64,000 nt of DNA, taken from positions 1 to 64,000 of the forward strand of contig JAFRRF010000032.1 of the NCBI GenBank assembly GCA_017428245.1, in the 5' to 3' direction. The stretch comes from Bacteroidales bacterium (GTDB lineage: Bacteria > Bacteroidota > Bacteroidia > Bacteroidales > UBA932). Positions 26,747 to 35,226 of the stretch are shown here, piece after piece. A program made the position numbers and the translations under genes. Under the pieces are notes generated by a model, which made no database searches, had not been told where the DNA came from, and worked only from the letters and a program-made list of their open reading frames with translations. The number at the start of each line of letters is the position of its first letter. Within the stretch, counting starts at the first letter, position 1.

Positions 26747-27484
26747 ATGAATCCGTATATTGCTGAATTCATCGGCACGTTGGTACTCGTGCTGCTGGGC
26801 GACGGAGTGTGCGCCGCCTGTTCTCTGAATCATTCCAAAGCGAAGGGCGCCGGCTGGGTCGTCATCGCGCTGGGGTGGGGTCTTGCCGTGATGATGGGTG
26901 TGCTGATCGCAGGCCCGTCGTCGGGCGCGCATCTCAACCCTGCCGTGACGCTGGGTCTGGCCGTCGCCGGCAAGTTCGCCTGGAAGCTGGTACTCGGCTA
27001 CATCGTGGCCCAGATGCTCGGCGGCTTCTTCGGCGCCGCGCTGGTCTGGATTTTCTACAAAGACCACTACAAGGCCACGAGCGACCAGCCCGACACGATG
27101 CTCGGCACGTTCTGCACGATGCCGGCCATCAAGAACCTCGGCCGCAACTTCCTCTGCGAGGTGATTGCCACCTGTCTGCTGGTGTTCGTGATCCTCGCCC
27201 TCGCTACGGAAGGCAACGCCTTCTCGTTGGGCGGAACCGCCCTGGCTACCGGCTCCCTGGGCTCCTGGCCCGTGACCTGCCTGATCATGTCGATCGGTAT
27301 GTCGCTCGGCGGTACGACGGGCTACGCGCTCAATCCTGCGCGTGACCTCAGTCCCCGCTGCGCCCACGCCGTGCTGCCCATCCAGGGCAAACGCGACAGC
27401 GGCTGGTGGTACAGCTGGGTCCCCGTCGCCGGCCCGATGATCGGCGCGTGCTTGGCCGCCGGTCTCTTCCTGCTGGTATTCTGA
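26747..27484 (+). CDS. glpF: Glycerol facilitator / MIP channel
   Basis: Aquaglyceroporin of the inner membrane. The start is placed at MNPYIAEFIGTLVLVLLGDG (26747). The two pore motifs are SGAHLNPAVTLGLAV and, in the second half, YALNPARDLSPRCAH, with the Asp after the second NPA-Arg that marks glycerol facilitators. Six membrane spans, 245 aa. A bidirectional terminator follows at 27530-27566. Confidence 0.95.
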   Translation: MNPYIAEFIGTLVLVLLGDGVCAACSLNHSKAKGAGWVVIALGWGLAVMMGVLIAGPSSGAHLNPAVTLGLAVAGKFAWKLVLGYIVAQMLGGFFGAALVWIFYKDHYKATSDQPDTMLGTFCTMPAIKNLGRNFLCEVIATCLLVFVILALATEGNAFSLGGTALATGSLGSWPVTCLIMSIGMSLGGTTGYALNPARDLSPRCAHAVLPIQGKRDSGWWYSWVPVAGPMIGACLAAGLFLLVF

Positions 27485-27529
27485 TTCTGCCTTGTGGCAG
27501 CAAAGCCGCTGAATATTAGCGTTTTACAG

Positions 27530-27566
27530 AAAATCGCTTGCGTGTTTTGACGCAAGCGATTTTTTA
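27530..27566. terminator. Bidirectional terminator between glpF and glpT
   Basis: AAATCGCTTGCGT and ACGCAAGCGATTT are perfect 13-base arms with T/A tracts, between converging operons. Confidence 0.9.
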
Positions 27567-27588
27567 TAAAAAGCAGTAGGTCAGTGAC

Positions 27589-28968
27589 TTATCTGCCACC
27601 ACTCTTTTCTTCTTTATACGTCAATCCCATAAAGAATATCGCCAGCAGGCAGGCGGCGATCAGCAGGACGAAGGTCCAGCTCCATCCGGCACGCTGGGCC
27701 ACGAGGCCGATGACGGTGTTGGCCAGGATGAAGGTGCCGAAGAAGTAGCCGAAAAAGCCGGTGAGGCCGGCGGCGGTGCCGGAGGCATTCTTCGGGGCCA
27801 GGTCGAGGGCCTGGACGCCGATGAGCATCACGGGGCCGTAGATGAAAAAGCCGATGCCGATCAGGCAGATGATGACCACTGTGAGGTTGTCGATATAAGC
27901 CCAGTACAGGACGACGAATACCAGCACCAGCGCCATGAAGATCATGGTGGGCAGGGCGCGTTTGCCGTGGAAAAGCTTGTCGGAGAGCCAGCCGCAGAGG
28001 AGCGTGCCAGGGATGGCGGCGAATTCATAGGCGAAATAAGCCCATCCGGCGCTCTTCAGGTCGATGCCTTTCTCCGTGAGGATGGTCGGGGCCCAGTCGA
28101 GGCAGCCGTAGCGCACCATATAGACGAAGGCGTTGGCCAGGGCGATGAACCACAGGAACTTGTTGTTGAGCACGTGCTGGAAGAAGATCTCCTTGGTGGA
28201 GAGGGTCGTCTCGTGTTTCTCGGAGTAGTTCTTCGGATAGTCGTTGCGCCAGACCTCGATGGACGGCAGGCCGCAGGACTGCGGCGTGTCGCGCAGCAGG
28301 ATCCAGGCCAGCAGGGCGATGAACAGCGCCACGGCGGCGGGGAAGGCGAAGGTGCCGATCAGGAAGTAGAGTTCTTCGTGGGTACCGTAGAACCAGCTGC
28401 CGAACCAGGCGGCGCCGTAGGTGGCCATCGGCCCGACGAGCGCGCCGCCGACATTGTGCGCGCAGTTCCAGATGCTCATCATCGTGCCGCGCTCCGTGAC
28501 CGAGAACCAGTGCGTCATCACGCGTCCGCACGGGGGCCAGCCCATGCCGTTGAACCATCCCACGAGGAAGTTCAGGACGCCCATCACCAGGATGGCCAGG
28601 GCCTTGCGCTCGGCGCCGATGGCCTGGATGGGGACGATCATAAAGCACATCGAAATGGCGGTCAGCACCAGGCCCAGCGGCAGGAACGCCCGGGCATTGG
28701 AGCGGTCGGAGACGCTGCCCATCAGGAACTTGGAGAGGGCGTAGGCTGCGGCGTTCAAGCCGAGGACGAAGCCCAACTCCGTCTTCTCGAAACCGAGCGG
28801 CGCCATGGCCGGGATGGCCATCGAAAGGTTTTTCCGCACCAGATAGAATCCGGCATAACCGATGAAAGCACCCAGGAACACCTGCAGGCGCAGGCGTTTG
28901 TAGCGGGCATCGGCCTCAGGTCCGGTTTCGGCGGGTTTATAAGCGGGTTGCTTTAGGAATTTGAGCAT
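27589..28968 (-). CDS. glpT: Glycerol-3-phosphate:phosphate antiporter (MFS, GlpT/UhpT family)
   Basis: 459-aa inner-membrane transporter with twelve spans. Organophosphate antiporter hallmarks are RLQVFLGAFIGYAGFYLVRKNLSMAIPAM, GFVLGLNAAAYALSKFLMGSVSDRSNARAFLP, and VGWFNGMGWPPCGRVMTHWFSVTERGTMMSIWNCAHNVGGAL, the last being the GlpT signature region. Its start overlaps the stop of the glpQ-like gene, so it is the last gene of the glpABC-Q-T operon. This pairs import of glycerol-3-phosphate with its release and oxidation. Confidence 0.95.
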   Translation of the reverse strand: MLKFLKQPAYKPAETGPEADARYKRLRLQVFLGAFIGYAGFYLVRKNLSMAIPAMAPLGFEKTELGFVLGLNAAAYALSKFLMGSVSDRSNARAFLPLGLVLTAISMCFMIVPIQAIGAERKALAILVMGVLNFLVGWFNGMGWPPCGRVMTHWFSVTERGTMMSIWNCAHNVGGALVGPMATYGAAWFGSWFYGTHEELYFLIGTFAFPAAVALFIALLAWILLRDTPQSCGLPSIEVWRNDYPKNYSEKHETTLSTKEIFFQHVLNNKFLWFIALANAFVYMVRYGCLDWAPTILTEKGIDLKSAGWAYFAYEFAAIPGTLLCGWLSDKLFHGKRALPTMIFMALVLVFVVLYWAYIDNLTVVIICLIGIGFFIYGPVMLIGVQALDLAPKNASGTAAGLTGFFGYFFGTFILANTVIGLVAQRAGWSWTFVLLIAACLLAIFFMGLTYKEEKSGGR

Positions 28969-29843
28969 TATCGTACGGTTTCAATGAGGATGTCGGGATA
29001 ATTGGAGATGATGGCTTCCACGCCGCAGTCTACGAGCCGCCGCATCTCTTCCGGGTCGTCGACGGTCCAGGGTACGACGCCGATGCCGTGCTTGTGGCAC
29101 CAGGCCACGTTTTCGGGCGTGACGACGCTCGATTCGGGACTCCACCACTCGGGGACGAAGGTCAGGTTCTTGAGCAGCTGCTCGATGTCGCCGCCGCCGT
29201 AGGCTTCGGTGAGGTAGGAGAGCGTGAGTTCGGGCCACTTCTCGTGCATATAGTTCAGGGCGCGGGTGTCGAAGCACTGCACGATGAGACGGTCGCCCAG
29301 GTTCTTGGAGAGCAGCAGCGGGACGCAGGCGTTGCAGAAGGTCTTGTAGTCGGGCCACAGGGTTCCTTCTCCTTCGCCGGGCCACGACTTGATTTCGATG
29401 TTGTAGTTCACGGGTTTCTTGGCGTAGCTTTCCGTGAAGTCGATCAGCTCGCCGGCGAGCGGCTTGACCTCGGCGACCTTCTGCTGGCCCGGCCAGCGGT
29501 CCACCGGCCTCAGGCCCACATCGTACTTGACGATGCTGTCGTACGGCATCAGATAGAGGTACTCCTTGGGGTCCTCCTCCTGGATGAGCGTTCCGTCGGG
29601 ACGCGTGGCATAGCGCGGGTGGAAATAATTGTCGTGCGACACGACGACCTGCCCGTCCTGCGAAAGCTGCAGGTCGAATTCGAGCGTATTCACGTCCAGG
29701 TCCAGCGCATGCTGCATCGCCGACTTCGTATTCTCCGGATACAGTCCCGCACCGCCCCGGTGCGCCTGCACATCAATCTCCGGTTTCTTGTCGCAGGCTG
29801 CGACAACGGTCAATAATAAAAGTAGATAGAAGAAGTTTTTCAT
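28968..29843 (-). CDS. glpQ: Lipoprotein glycerophosphodiester phosphodiesterase
   Basis: Hydrolyses glycerophosphodiesters to glycerol-3-phosphate and an alcohol. A lipobox (LLLLLTVVAACDKK) anchors it outside the cytoplasm. The GDPD motif is AHRGGAGLYPENTKSAMQHALDLDVNTLEFDLQLSQDGQVVVSHD, with the catalytic His pair and the Glu/Asp metal ligands. Later come NIEIKSWP and the C-terminal VVPWTVDDPEEMRRLVDCGVEAIISNYPD. Being cotranscribed with glpT it supplies that transporter's substrate. Confidence 0.95.
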   Translation of the reverse strand: MKNFFYLLLLLTVVAACDKKPEIDVQAHRGGAGLYPENTKSAMQHALDLDVNTLEFDLQLSQDGQVVVSHDNYFHPRYATRPDGTLIQEEDPKEYLYLMPYDSIVKYDVGLRPVDRWPGQQKVAEVKPLAGELIDFTESYAKKPVNYNIEIKSWPGEGEGTLWPDYKTFCNACVPLLLSKNLGDRLIVQCFDTRALNYMHEKWPELTLSYLTEAYGGGDIEQLLKNLTFVPEWWSPESSVVTPENVAWCHKHGIGVVPWTVDDPEEMRRLVDCGVEAIISNYPDILIETVR

Positions 29844-29846
29844 AAA

Positions 29847-31058
29847 TCATTCAAGAGCTTCAGCTAGGATAGAGATCGGGTTTGCGACAGTGTAGCCGGT
29901 CGACATTTCGATCTGCCATTTGCAGGTTTCGCAGTCGCAGGCCACGACGTCGGGGTTGATGCTGCGGATCTGCTCGAAGAGCGGGGCGCCGATGGCCTGG
30001 GAGGCAGCATAATTCTCCTTCTTGAAACCGTAGGTTCCGGCGATGCCGCAGCAGGCGGAGTCGAGCAGGGTGAATTCCACGCCGGGAATCATCTTCAGGA
30101 GTTTCTCGGAGAAGATGCCCCAGCCGAGCCGTTCCATGTGGCAGGGCGTGTGATAAGCCACCTTCTTGTGGAAGCCGGGCTTGAAACGGAGCGTAGCCCC
30201 CCGTTCCAGCCGCTCGAAAACGTATCGGGTGGCCATAAGCAGAGAGTCGCGCACGACCGCATTTTCCACGCCCAGCAGGTTGGGATACTCGTCGCGCAGG
30301 GTAAGCGTGCAAGTCGAGGACGTGGTAACGACCTTGCGGCCTTCGGCCGCCGCTTTGCCGATGACGGCGACATTGTGCCGGGCGTGCTTGGCGGCCTGCT
30401 CCGACATTCCGTTGGTAATCATCGCGATGCCGCAGCATTTCTCCTTGTCGAGCAGGCGGACGCCGACAGCCAGGGCATTGAGTACCTTCACCAGATCCTT
30501 GCCCAGTTGCGGATAGTTGTAGTTGACATAGCACCCGTGGAAATAGGATACCTGCTCGGGGAAGGCTGCCTGCTCTTCTTCGTGGCGGCGCAGCCAGGCT
30601 TCGAAACTGCGTCCGCTGTATTTCGGGAAACTGCGCTTCCGGTCGATCTTCATCGTAGCGTCGAGCACGGCTTTGGTCACGCCCAGGCCGGTGACGCCGT
30701 TGACCACCGGTGCGAAAGGCCGCGCCAGCGTCCCCATGAAGTCGGTGGAGGCCAGGATACGGTCGCGAAGCTTGGGCTTCGACCGGTCGTAGCGGATACG
30801 TGCCGACTGGATGAGGTCGGCGACCTTGACGCCGGAGGGGCAGGACACTTCGCAGCGCTTGCAGTTCATGCAATATTTAAGGGCATAGTTGAAGAAGTAC
30901 GGGTCTTTGAGACGCAGTCGCTCTCCGTCGGGACCTGCCTGCTTGGGGCCGGGGTACAGGGGATTGACCTGCAGCACGGGACAATAGGCCGTGCAGACGG
31001 TACACTTCATGCACTCTTCGAAGTTGTATTTGCTTTCGGTGTATTCCTGCAGTTTCAT
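29847..31058 (-). CDS. glpC: Anaerobic glycerol-3-phosphate dehydrogenase subunit C
   Basis: Membrane-associated iron-sulfur subunit passing electrons from GlpAB to quinones. Two 4Fe-4S motifs are CMKCTVCTAYCP and CMNCKRCEVSCPSGV. Two CCG-type Cys-rich domains follow, with DKEKCCGIAMI and DSACCGIAGTYG. The start at 31058 (MKLQEYTESKYNFEECMKC) overlaps the glpB stop as ATGA; an upstream in-frame extension only overlaps glpB. 403 aa, near the E. coli length. Confidence 0.95.
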   Translation of the reverse strand: MKLQEYTESKYNFEECMKCTVCTAYCPVLQVNPLYPGPKQAGPDGERLRLKDPYFFNYALKYCMNCKRCEVSCPSGVKVADLIQSARIRYDRSKPKLRDRILASTDFMGTLARPFAPVVNGVTGLGVTKAVLDATMKIDRKRSFPKYSGRSFEAWLRRHEEEQAAFPEQVSYFHGCYVNYNYPQLGKDLVKVLNALAVGVRLLDKEKCCGIAMITNGMSEQAAKHARHNVAVIGKAAAEGRKVVTTSSTCTLTLRDEYPNLLGVENAVVRDSLLMATRYVFERLERGATLRFKPGFHKKVAYHTPCHMERLGWGIFSEKLLKMIPGVEFTLLDSACCGIAGTYGFKKENYAASQAIGAPLFEQIRSINPDVVACDCETCKWQIEMSTGYTVANPISILAEALE

Positions 31059-32188
31059 TCCGCTTCGGTTTTTAAGATCTGATCGACGGCGGCCAGGGCG
31101 CTTCGGATGGCGAGCCCCGCACCGGAACCCATTTCCGGACGGGTGCCGCCCAGGATCGAGCCGGCCGCATAGAGATTCTTCATCGGTTTTCCTTCGCACA
31201 ACGTGTGAAGGGTGTCGTCCGTCTTCACGCCGTAGGCAAGGTAGGGCTGGTCGTGCATAAACTCGGGATGATACCATCCGCTGCGGTCGGAGGCCTGCTC
31301 CACGTCCAGTCCGAAAATCGGCTCATAAATGCGGAACGGATTGCTCTTCAGGCCTTTGGAGAAAAATCCGCCGGAAGCAAGGATGAAGTGTTCCGCTTCG
31401 ATGAAATGGTTGTCGAGATTCTTGGTGACGATGCTGTGGACCGTCCCTTCGTGAACGTGGGCTTCCGTCACCTCGTCGCCCATCAGATAGGTGCCGCCCA
31501 GCAGTTCATAGCGTCGTTTGAGGAGCATCTGCGTGCGGATGCCGGGGACGGATGGAGGCAGGGTTCCCACGAAAACGACATTGGCGGGCACGGCCTGCCG
31601 GATGCGGTCGGGAACCGTGTTGTAGCGCAGTCCGAAGACCTGCGGAAGGATGACGGTATCCTCGTCCTGAAGCCAGTTGCGTATCTCCTGCACGACCTTC
31701 TCCCAGATGCGGTCCATCGTGCGGGCGATCTGGACCGAACGCATCTCGCTGGGACTTTGCCCCAGCAGTTCCAGCTCGGGCAGGTCGAGCCATTCGATCC
31801 GGCAGGCCATCCCTTGTTTTTCCAGCCCTTCGGCCAGGAATGAGGCGAAGAAATCGTGATAGCCCCTGAAGCTTACGATCAATGCTTTTTTGCCGATTTT
31901 CGGCGTGGGAAAGAGGCTCACGTCGTCGAGGGAAAGCGCTGCCTCGCGGAATGTTCCCAGCGGCATCAGGCGGACGCCGGGTGAATAGTGCAGGCGGACG
32001 CCGGCTTCTTCGAAGAGGGCGGCTATCCGTTGCGGCGCCTCTTCCACGGATTCGAAACTGCCCGAAAAGAAATGCAGGGCGTTCTGACCGGTACTGATGA
32101 TGGCGGTGCTCCGTCCGGCTTTCTGGAGGGCGATGCCGCCTGCCAGGCCGGCCAGGCCGCCGCCGATGATTACGGTATTGAATTTCAT
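31055..32188 (-). CDS. glpB: Anaerobic glycerol-3-phosphate dehydrogenase subunit B
   Basis: FMN/FAD-containing subunit of the anaerobic dehydrogenase. It begins MKFNTVIIGGGLAGLAGGIALQKAGRSTAIIS, the dinucleotide-binding fold, and contains FILASGGFFSKGL and GTRPEMGSGAGLAIRSALAA near the C-terminus as in GlpB. 377 aa. It overlaps glpA and glpC by ATGA at both ends, giving fixed stoichiometry through coupling. Confidence 0.93.
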   Translation of the reverse strand: MKFNTVIIGGGLAGLAGGIALQKAGRSTAIISTGQNALHFFSGSFESVEEAPQRIAALFEEAGVRLHYSPGVRLMPLGTFREAALSLDDVSLFPTPKIGKKALIVSFRGYHDFFASFLAEGLEKQGMACRIEWLDLPELELLGQSPSEMRSVQIARTMDRIWEKVVQEIRNWLQDEDTVILPQVFGLRYNTVPDRIRQAVPANVVFVGTLPPSVPGIRTQMLLKRRYELLGGTYLMGDEVTEAHVHEGTVHSIVTKNLDNHFIEAEHFILASGGFFSKGLKSNPFRIYEPIFGLDVEQASDRSGWYHPEFMHDQPYLAYGVKTDDTLHTLCEGKPMKNLYAAGSILGGTRPEMGSGAGLAIRSALAAVDQILKTEAE

Positions 32189-33780
32189 AGGCCCAGGACG
32201 TGTTTATAGACCCATTGTGTGTATTCAGCTTCGCGGAGCGTGTCGCCCCATCCGATGGGGAAGTTGCCTTTCCAGCGCTCCTGAAGGAAATCGGCGAGGC
32301 CTTCCCGTTCGCGTTCGACGCAGCCGTGCGCCTTGGCCAGCAGACCGGCGGCCCGGCAGGCGCAGAATTCGCCCTGGCAGGTGCCCATTCCGATGCGTGT
32401 GCGGCGGCGAAGGTCGGTCAGCGTACTGGCATCGAGCCGTTCGATGGCATTGTTGACTTCGCCGACGGAGACCTCCTCGCATTCGCAGATGAGGGCCTCG
32501 TCCAGACGGTCGTCCGTCCGGATGCTGGAAGCGCGGGTTCCCATCCGCGCCGCGGCGGCTTTCTGGGCCATCGAAGGCTTTTCCCAGATGCGTTGGGCGA
32601 CGGCTTCGTAGGAGCGTTCCTCGGAGCCGGGCAGGGGAGTCGTGGCTGTTTCGCAGGCTTTGTCGATATGGAGTTTCCGGCACACGGTGTCGGTGGCGAT
32701 TTCGGCCATCAGCCGGTAGGTCATCAGTTTGCCGCCGGTGATGGTCACCAGGCCGCGGAGACCGTCGCGCGTTTCGTGGTCGAGACAGACGATGCCACGG
32801 GAGATGTTGCGGCCCGTGGGATCGTTGTCGGCGCTGACGAGCGGCCGTACGCCGGCATATGCCCGAAGGATGCGGGTGGACGAGAGGATGGGCGCCATCT
32901 TGGCTCCTTCAGTAATCAACAATGTCACTTCCTCGGGCGTCACGGCGACGTTGTCGCATTCTTCGAAGGGAATGCGGGTGGAGGTCGTACCGATGATGCA
33001 GACCGTGTCGCCGGGGACAAGGATGTCGGCATTGGACGGCTTACGACAGCGGTTGATGACGTGGTTGTTTACCCGGTGCGCGAAGACCAGCAGGGCTCCC
33101 TTGGACGGATACATCCCCACGTTTACGCCCGCCAACTCCGCTATATGATGACCCCAGATTCCGCAGGCGTTGACGATGACCGGGGCGTGGAAATCTTCCG
33201 TCACGCCTGTGGTCAGGTTGCGGGTATGGACGCCCGTGACGGCATCGCCTTCCCGGATGAATCCCGTGACTTCGGTATGGAGCCGGACCTGGCCGCCGTG
33301 GAGTTTGGCATCCAGCATATTGGCTGCGCACAGACGGAAGGGGTCTACGCTGCTGTCAGGCACGCGGACGGCCCCGATCAGGTCGGGATTCACGGCCGGT
33401 TCGATCCGGCGGGCCATATCGGGATCGATGATTTCGGCACTGATGCCGGCTCTCTGGCAGGCTTCCACGAAAGTCTTCTGGTAGGCCAGGTCATCTTCCG
33501 GCAGGGTGATGAAAAGGCCGTCCGTCTCGTCGATGCAGTGGGCGGCTATCCGCCGCAGGATCTGGTTTTCCTTGATGCATTCTTCCGCGGATTCGGGATC
33601 GTTTACGGCGTAGCGGGCGCCCGAGTGCAGCAGGCCGTGGTTGCGGCCGGTGGCGCCGGTGGCGATGTCGGACCTTTCGATGAGCAGGGTTCTTAGGCCG
33701 CGCATTGCGCAGTCACGCTGCGTTCCCGCGCCCGTGATGCCCCCGCCGATGATAATGACATCGAATTCGTTTGTATTCAT
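32185..33780 (-). CDS. glpA: Anaerobic glycerol-3-phosphate dehydrogenase subunit A
   Basis: FAD-dependent catalytic subunit oxidising sn-glycerol-3-phosphate to dihydroxyacetone phosphate. The start is set at MNTNEFDVIIIGGGITGAGTQRDCAMRG because the upstream in-frame extension runs through the promoter. A C-terminal BFD-like iron-sulfur domain carries CECEEVSVGEV and GTCQGEFCACR. 531 aa. A TAAATTTG box (33794-33787) ends 6 bases before the ATG, so the message is probably leaderless; a second box, TATTTTTG, lies at 33802-33795. Confidence 0.95.
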   Translation of the reverse strand: MNTNEFDVIIIGGGITGAGTQRDCAMRGLRTLLIERSDIATGATGRNHGLLHSGARYAVNDPESAEECIKENQILRRIAAHCIDETDGLFITLPEDDLAYQKTFVEACQRAGISAEIIDPDMARRIEPAVNPDLIGAVRVPDSSVDPFRLCAANMLDAKLHGGQVRLHTEVTGFIREGDAVTGVHTRNLTTGVTEDFHAPVIVNACGIWGHHIAELAGVNVGMYPSKGALLVFAHRVNNHVINRCRKPSNADILVPGDTVCIIGTTSTRIPFEECDNVAVTPEEVTLLITEGAKMAPILSSTRILRAYAGVRPLVSADNDPTGRNISRGIVCLDHETRDGLRGLVTITGGKLMTYRLMAEIATDTVCRKLHIDKACETATTPLPGSEERSYEAVAQRIWEKPSMAQKAAAARMGTRASSIRTDDRLDEALICECEEVSVGEVNNAIERLDASTLTDLRRRTRIGMGTCQGEFCACRAAGLLAKAHGCVEREREGLADFLQERWKGNFPIGWGDTLREAEYTQWVYKHVLGL

Positions 33781-33786
33781 AGAATA

Positions 33787-33802
33787 CAAATTTACAAAAA
33801 TA
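33787..33802 (-). promoter_or_regulatory. Promoter boxes for glpABC-Q-T operon
   Basis: TATTTTTG and TAAATTTG adjoin on the minus strand. The nearer ends 6 bases from the glpA ATG. Confidence 0.5.
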
Positions 33803-33814
33803 TCTGCATTATTG

Positions 33815-34903
33815 CTATCGCGTCTGACGGCCTTTGTAGAGGCAGCCGCCGATATTGTCGCGGCTGGCACCGGTGACGGAGGCGAGGCAATTGGGGAGAC
33901 CGGCAACGTAGAGCGCTCCGAGCAGGGCGAAGATCAGCGCCTCTTTGAAGTCGATGGTCAGCGCATCCGGCACCGTGTAACGGACCTGTGGTGCGCAGGC
34001 CTGCATCCGCTCCAGCAGGAAGACGTTGCGGGCGCCGCCGCCCGTGGTCAACACCCGGCCGCTGCGCACGTGCCTGGCAATCTGCATTGCCACGTGTTCC
34101 ACGAAGGTCGCGAGAACGTCTTCCACCGGCAGGGCGAACGATTCGATCAGCGGATAGACCTCCGTCTCCACCCATTCGCGGCCGAGCGACTTGGGCCCTT
34201 TCCGTGTGTAGAAGGGCAGGGCGTTGAGCCTTTGAAGGAGTACGGAATCGATTCGCCCGCCGCGTGCCAGGGTGCCGTCGCGGTCGAAGGCCAGGCCGCG
34301 CTTGCCGGCATAGTGGTTCAGCACATAGTTCACCGGCGAAATGTCGTAGGCCAGCCTTTTGTCTCCTTCCGCATACGAAATGTTCGAGAAACCGCCGAGG
34401 TTCAGGCAGGCATCGTAATCGCCGAACAGGATGGCGTCGCCGATCGGCACCAGCGGCGCGCCCTGGCCGCCCAGAGCCACGTCGGTCGTACGGAAATCAC
34501 AGACTGTGTCGATTCCCGTCACCGCCGCTATGCCTGCACCCGAGCCGATCTGCCCCGTAAACCGTACGGAGGGCTGGTGGAAGATGGTCTGGCCGTGGGA
34601 AGCCACCAGGTCGGCTTTCAGACGGTTCCGCTCCAGAAAGTCGCGTACCTGCTCCCCAAGATACAGACCGTAATCCGAGTGCAGCCGGGCATACTCCAGC
34701 GCAGTCATCGTCTGTGCGGAAGAGAGTTTCGCACGCAGTTCCGCGGGATAATCCACGCTTTCGGCCTTCACGATCCGGTAGCGCCAGTTTCCTCCGGGCC
34801 GGTCCCCGTCGTAATCGAACGATACAAAGCAAATGTCCAGCCCGTCGAGCGAAGTGCCCGACATAAGCCCGACCACATTGAGATGAAAGGATTCCGGGTT
34901 CAT
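33815..34903 (-). CDS. anmK: Anhydro-N-acetylmuramic acid kinase
   Basis: Peptidoglycan recycling enzyme converting 1,6-anhydro-MurNAc to MurNAc-6-phosphate. GLMSGTSLDGLDI near residue 12 is the ATP-binding phosphate loop. DLVASHGQTIFHQP, TVCDFRTTDVALGGQGAPLVPIGD and VLTTGGGARNVFLLERM are the other family blocks. 362 aa, normal. It reads toward glpA. Upstream, instead of a plain promoter, lies a His-type leader and terminator (35003-35150), which may attenuate it. Confidence 0.95.
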   Translation of the reverse strand: MNPESFHLNVVGLMSGTSLDGLDICFVSFDYDGDRPGGNWRYRIVKAESVDYPAELRAKLSSAQTMTALEYARLHSDYGLYLGEQVRDFLERNRLKADLVASHGQTIFHQPSVRFTGQIGSGAGIAAVTGIDTVCDFRTTDVALGGQGAPLVPIGDAILFGDYDACLNLGGFSNISYAEGDKRLAYDISPVNYVLNHYAGKRGLAFDRDGTLARGGRIDSVLLQRLNALPFYTRKGPKSLGREWVETEVYPLIESFALPVEDVLATFVEHVAMQIARHVRSGRVLTTGGGARNVFLLERMQACAPQVRYTVPDALTIDFKEALIFALLGALYVAGLPNCLASVTGASRDNIGGCLYKGRQTR

Positions 34904-35002
34904 TGTTCCGTTGACATTGACGGTATAAAGTTACGCTATTTTTTGCGCAGCATCAACTCCCGTTCAATATCTTCCACGGTGCAGTCCAGGGCTTCAAAAA
35001 AA

Positions 35003-35030
35003 GAAGACCGGCCAAACAGGGCCGGTCTTC
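35003..35030 (-). terminator. Terminator of the His-type leader
   Basis: GAAGACCGGCC and GGCCGGTCTTC are perfect 11-base arms with a 6-base loop. On the minus strand they are followed by seven T. It lies 30 bases after the leader peptide stop. Confidence 0.85.
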
Positions 35031-35060
35031 CATAATTTTATATCTATCTATTTAATGTAT

Positions 35061-35135
35061 TTACAAAAGAGGATACCGCCCTATCTGGAAGATATGGTGG
35101 TGATGATGCTTGTTGATGTTGATCCTCTGAATCAT
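35061..35135 (-). CDS. Histidine-type leader peptide
   Basis: A 24-codon frame on the minus strand with five consecutive His codons (KHHHHHIFQIG), starting 7 bases after a TATTTTTG box and ending shortly before a strong terminator. This is the arrangement of a his-operon attenuator: ribosome stalling at His codons under starvation would let the downstream genes be read. AGAGGAT near the start of the frame can pair with ATCCTCT near its end, offering alternative folding. No his gene follows; the next genes are a short remnant-like frame and anmK. The peptide itself is not expected to have a function. Confidence 0.65.
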   Translation of the reverse strand: MIQRININKHHHHHIFQIGRYPLL

Positions 35136-35142
35136 ACTGGTA

Positions 35143-35150
35143 CAAAAATA
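35143..35150 (-). promoter_or_regulatory. TAnnTTTG promoter box of the His-type leader
   Basis: TATTTTTG on the minus strand, 7 bases upstream of the leader ATG. Confidence 0.6.
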
Positions 35151-35226
35151 ACTATTTTTTCACTCAGTTCTTTCTAAAGCCCGTTTTTTTCAAAAGATGG
35201 AACGATTTGTACGGAACGGACAAGCA

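Noticed and set aside
34938..35030. A short frame ending CTVEDIERELMLRKK between the His terminator and anmK as a gene.
   Set aside because: It has no start codon and runs through the terminator stem; it is at most the remnant of a lost gene.
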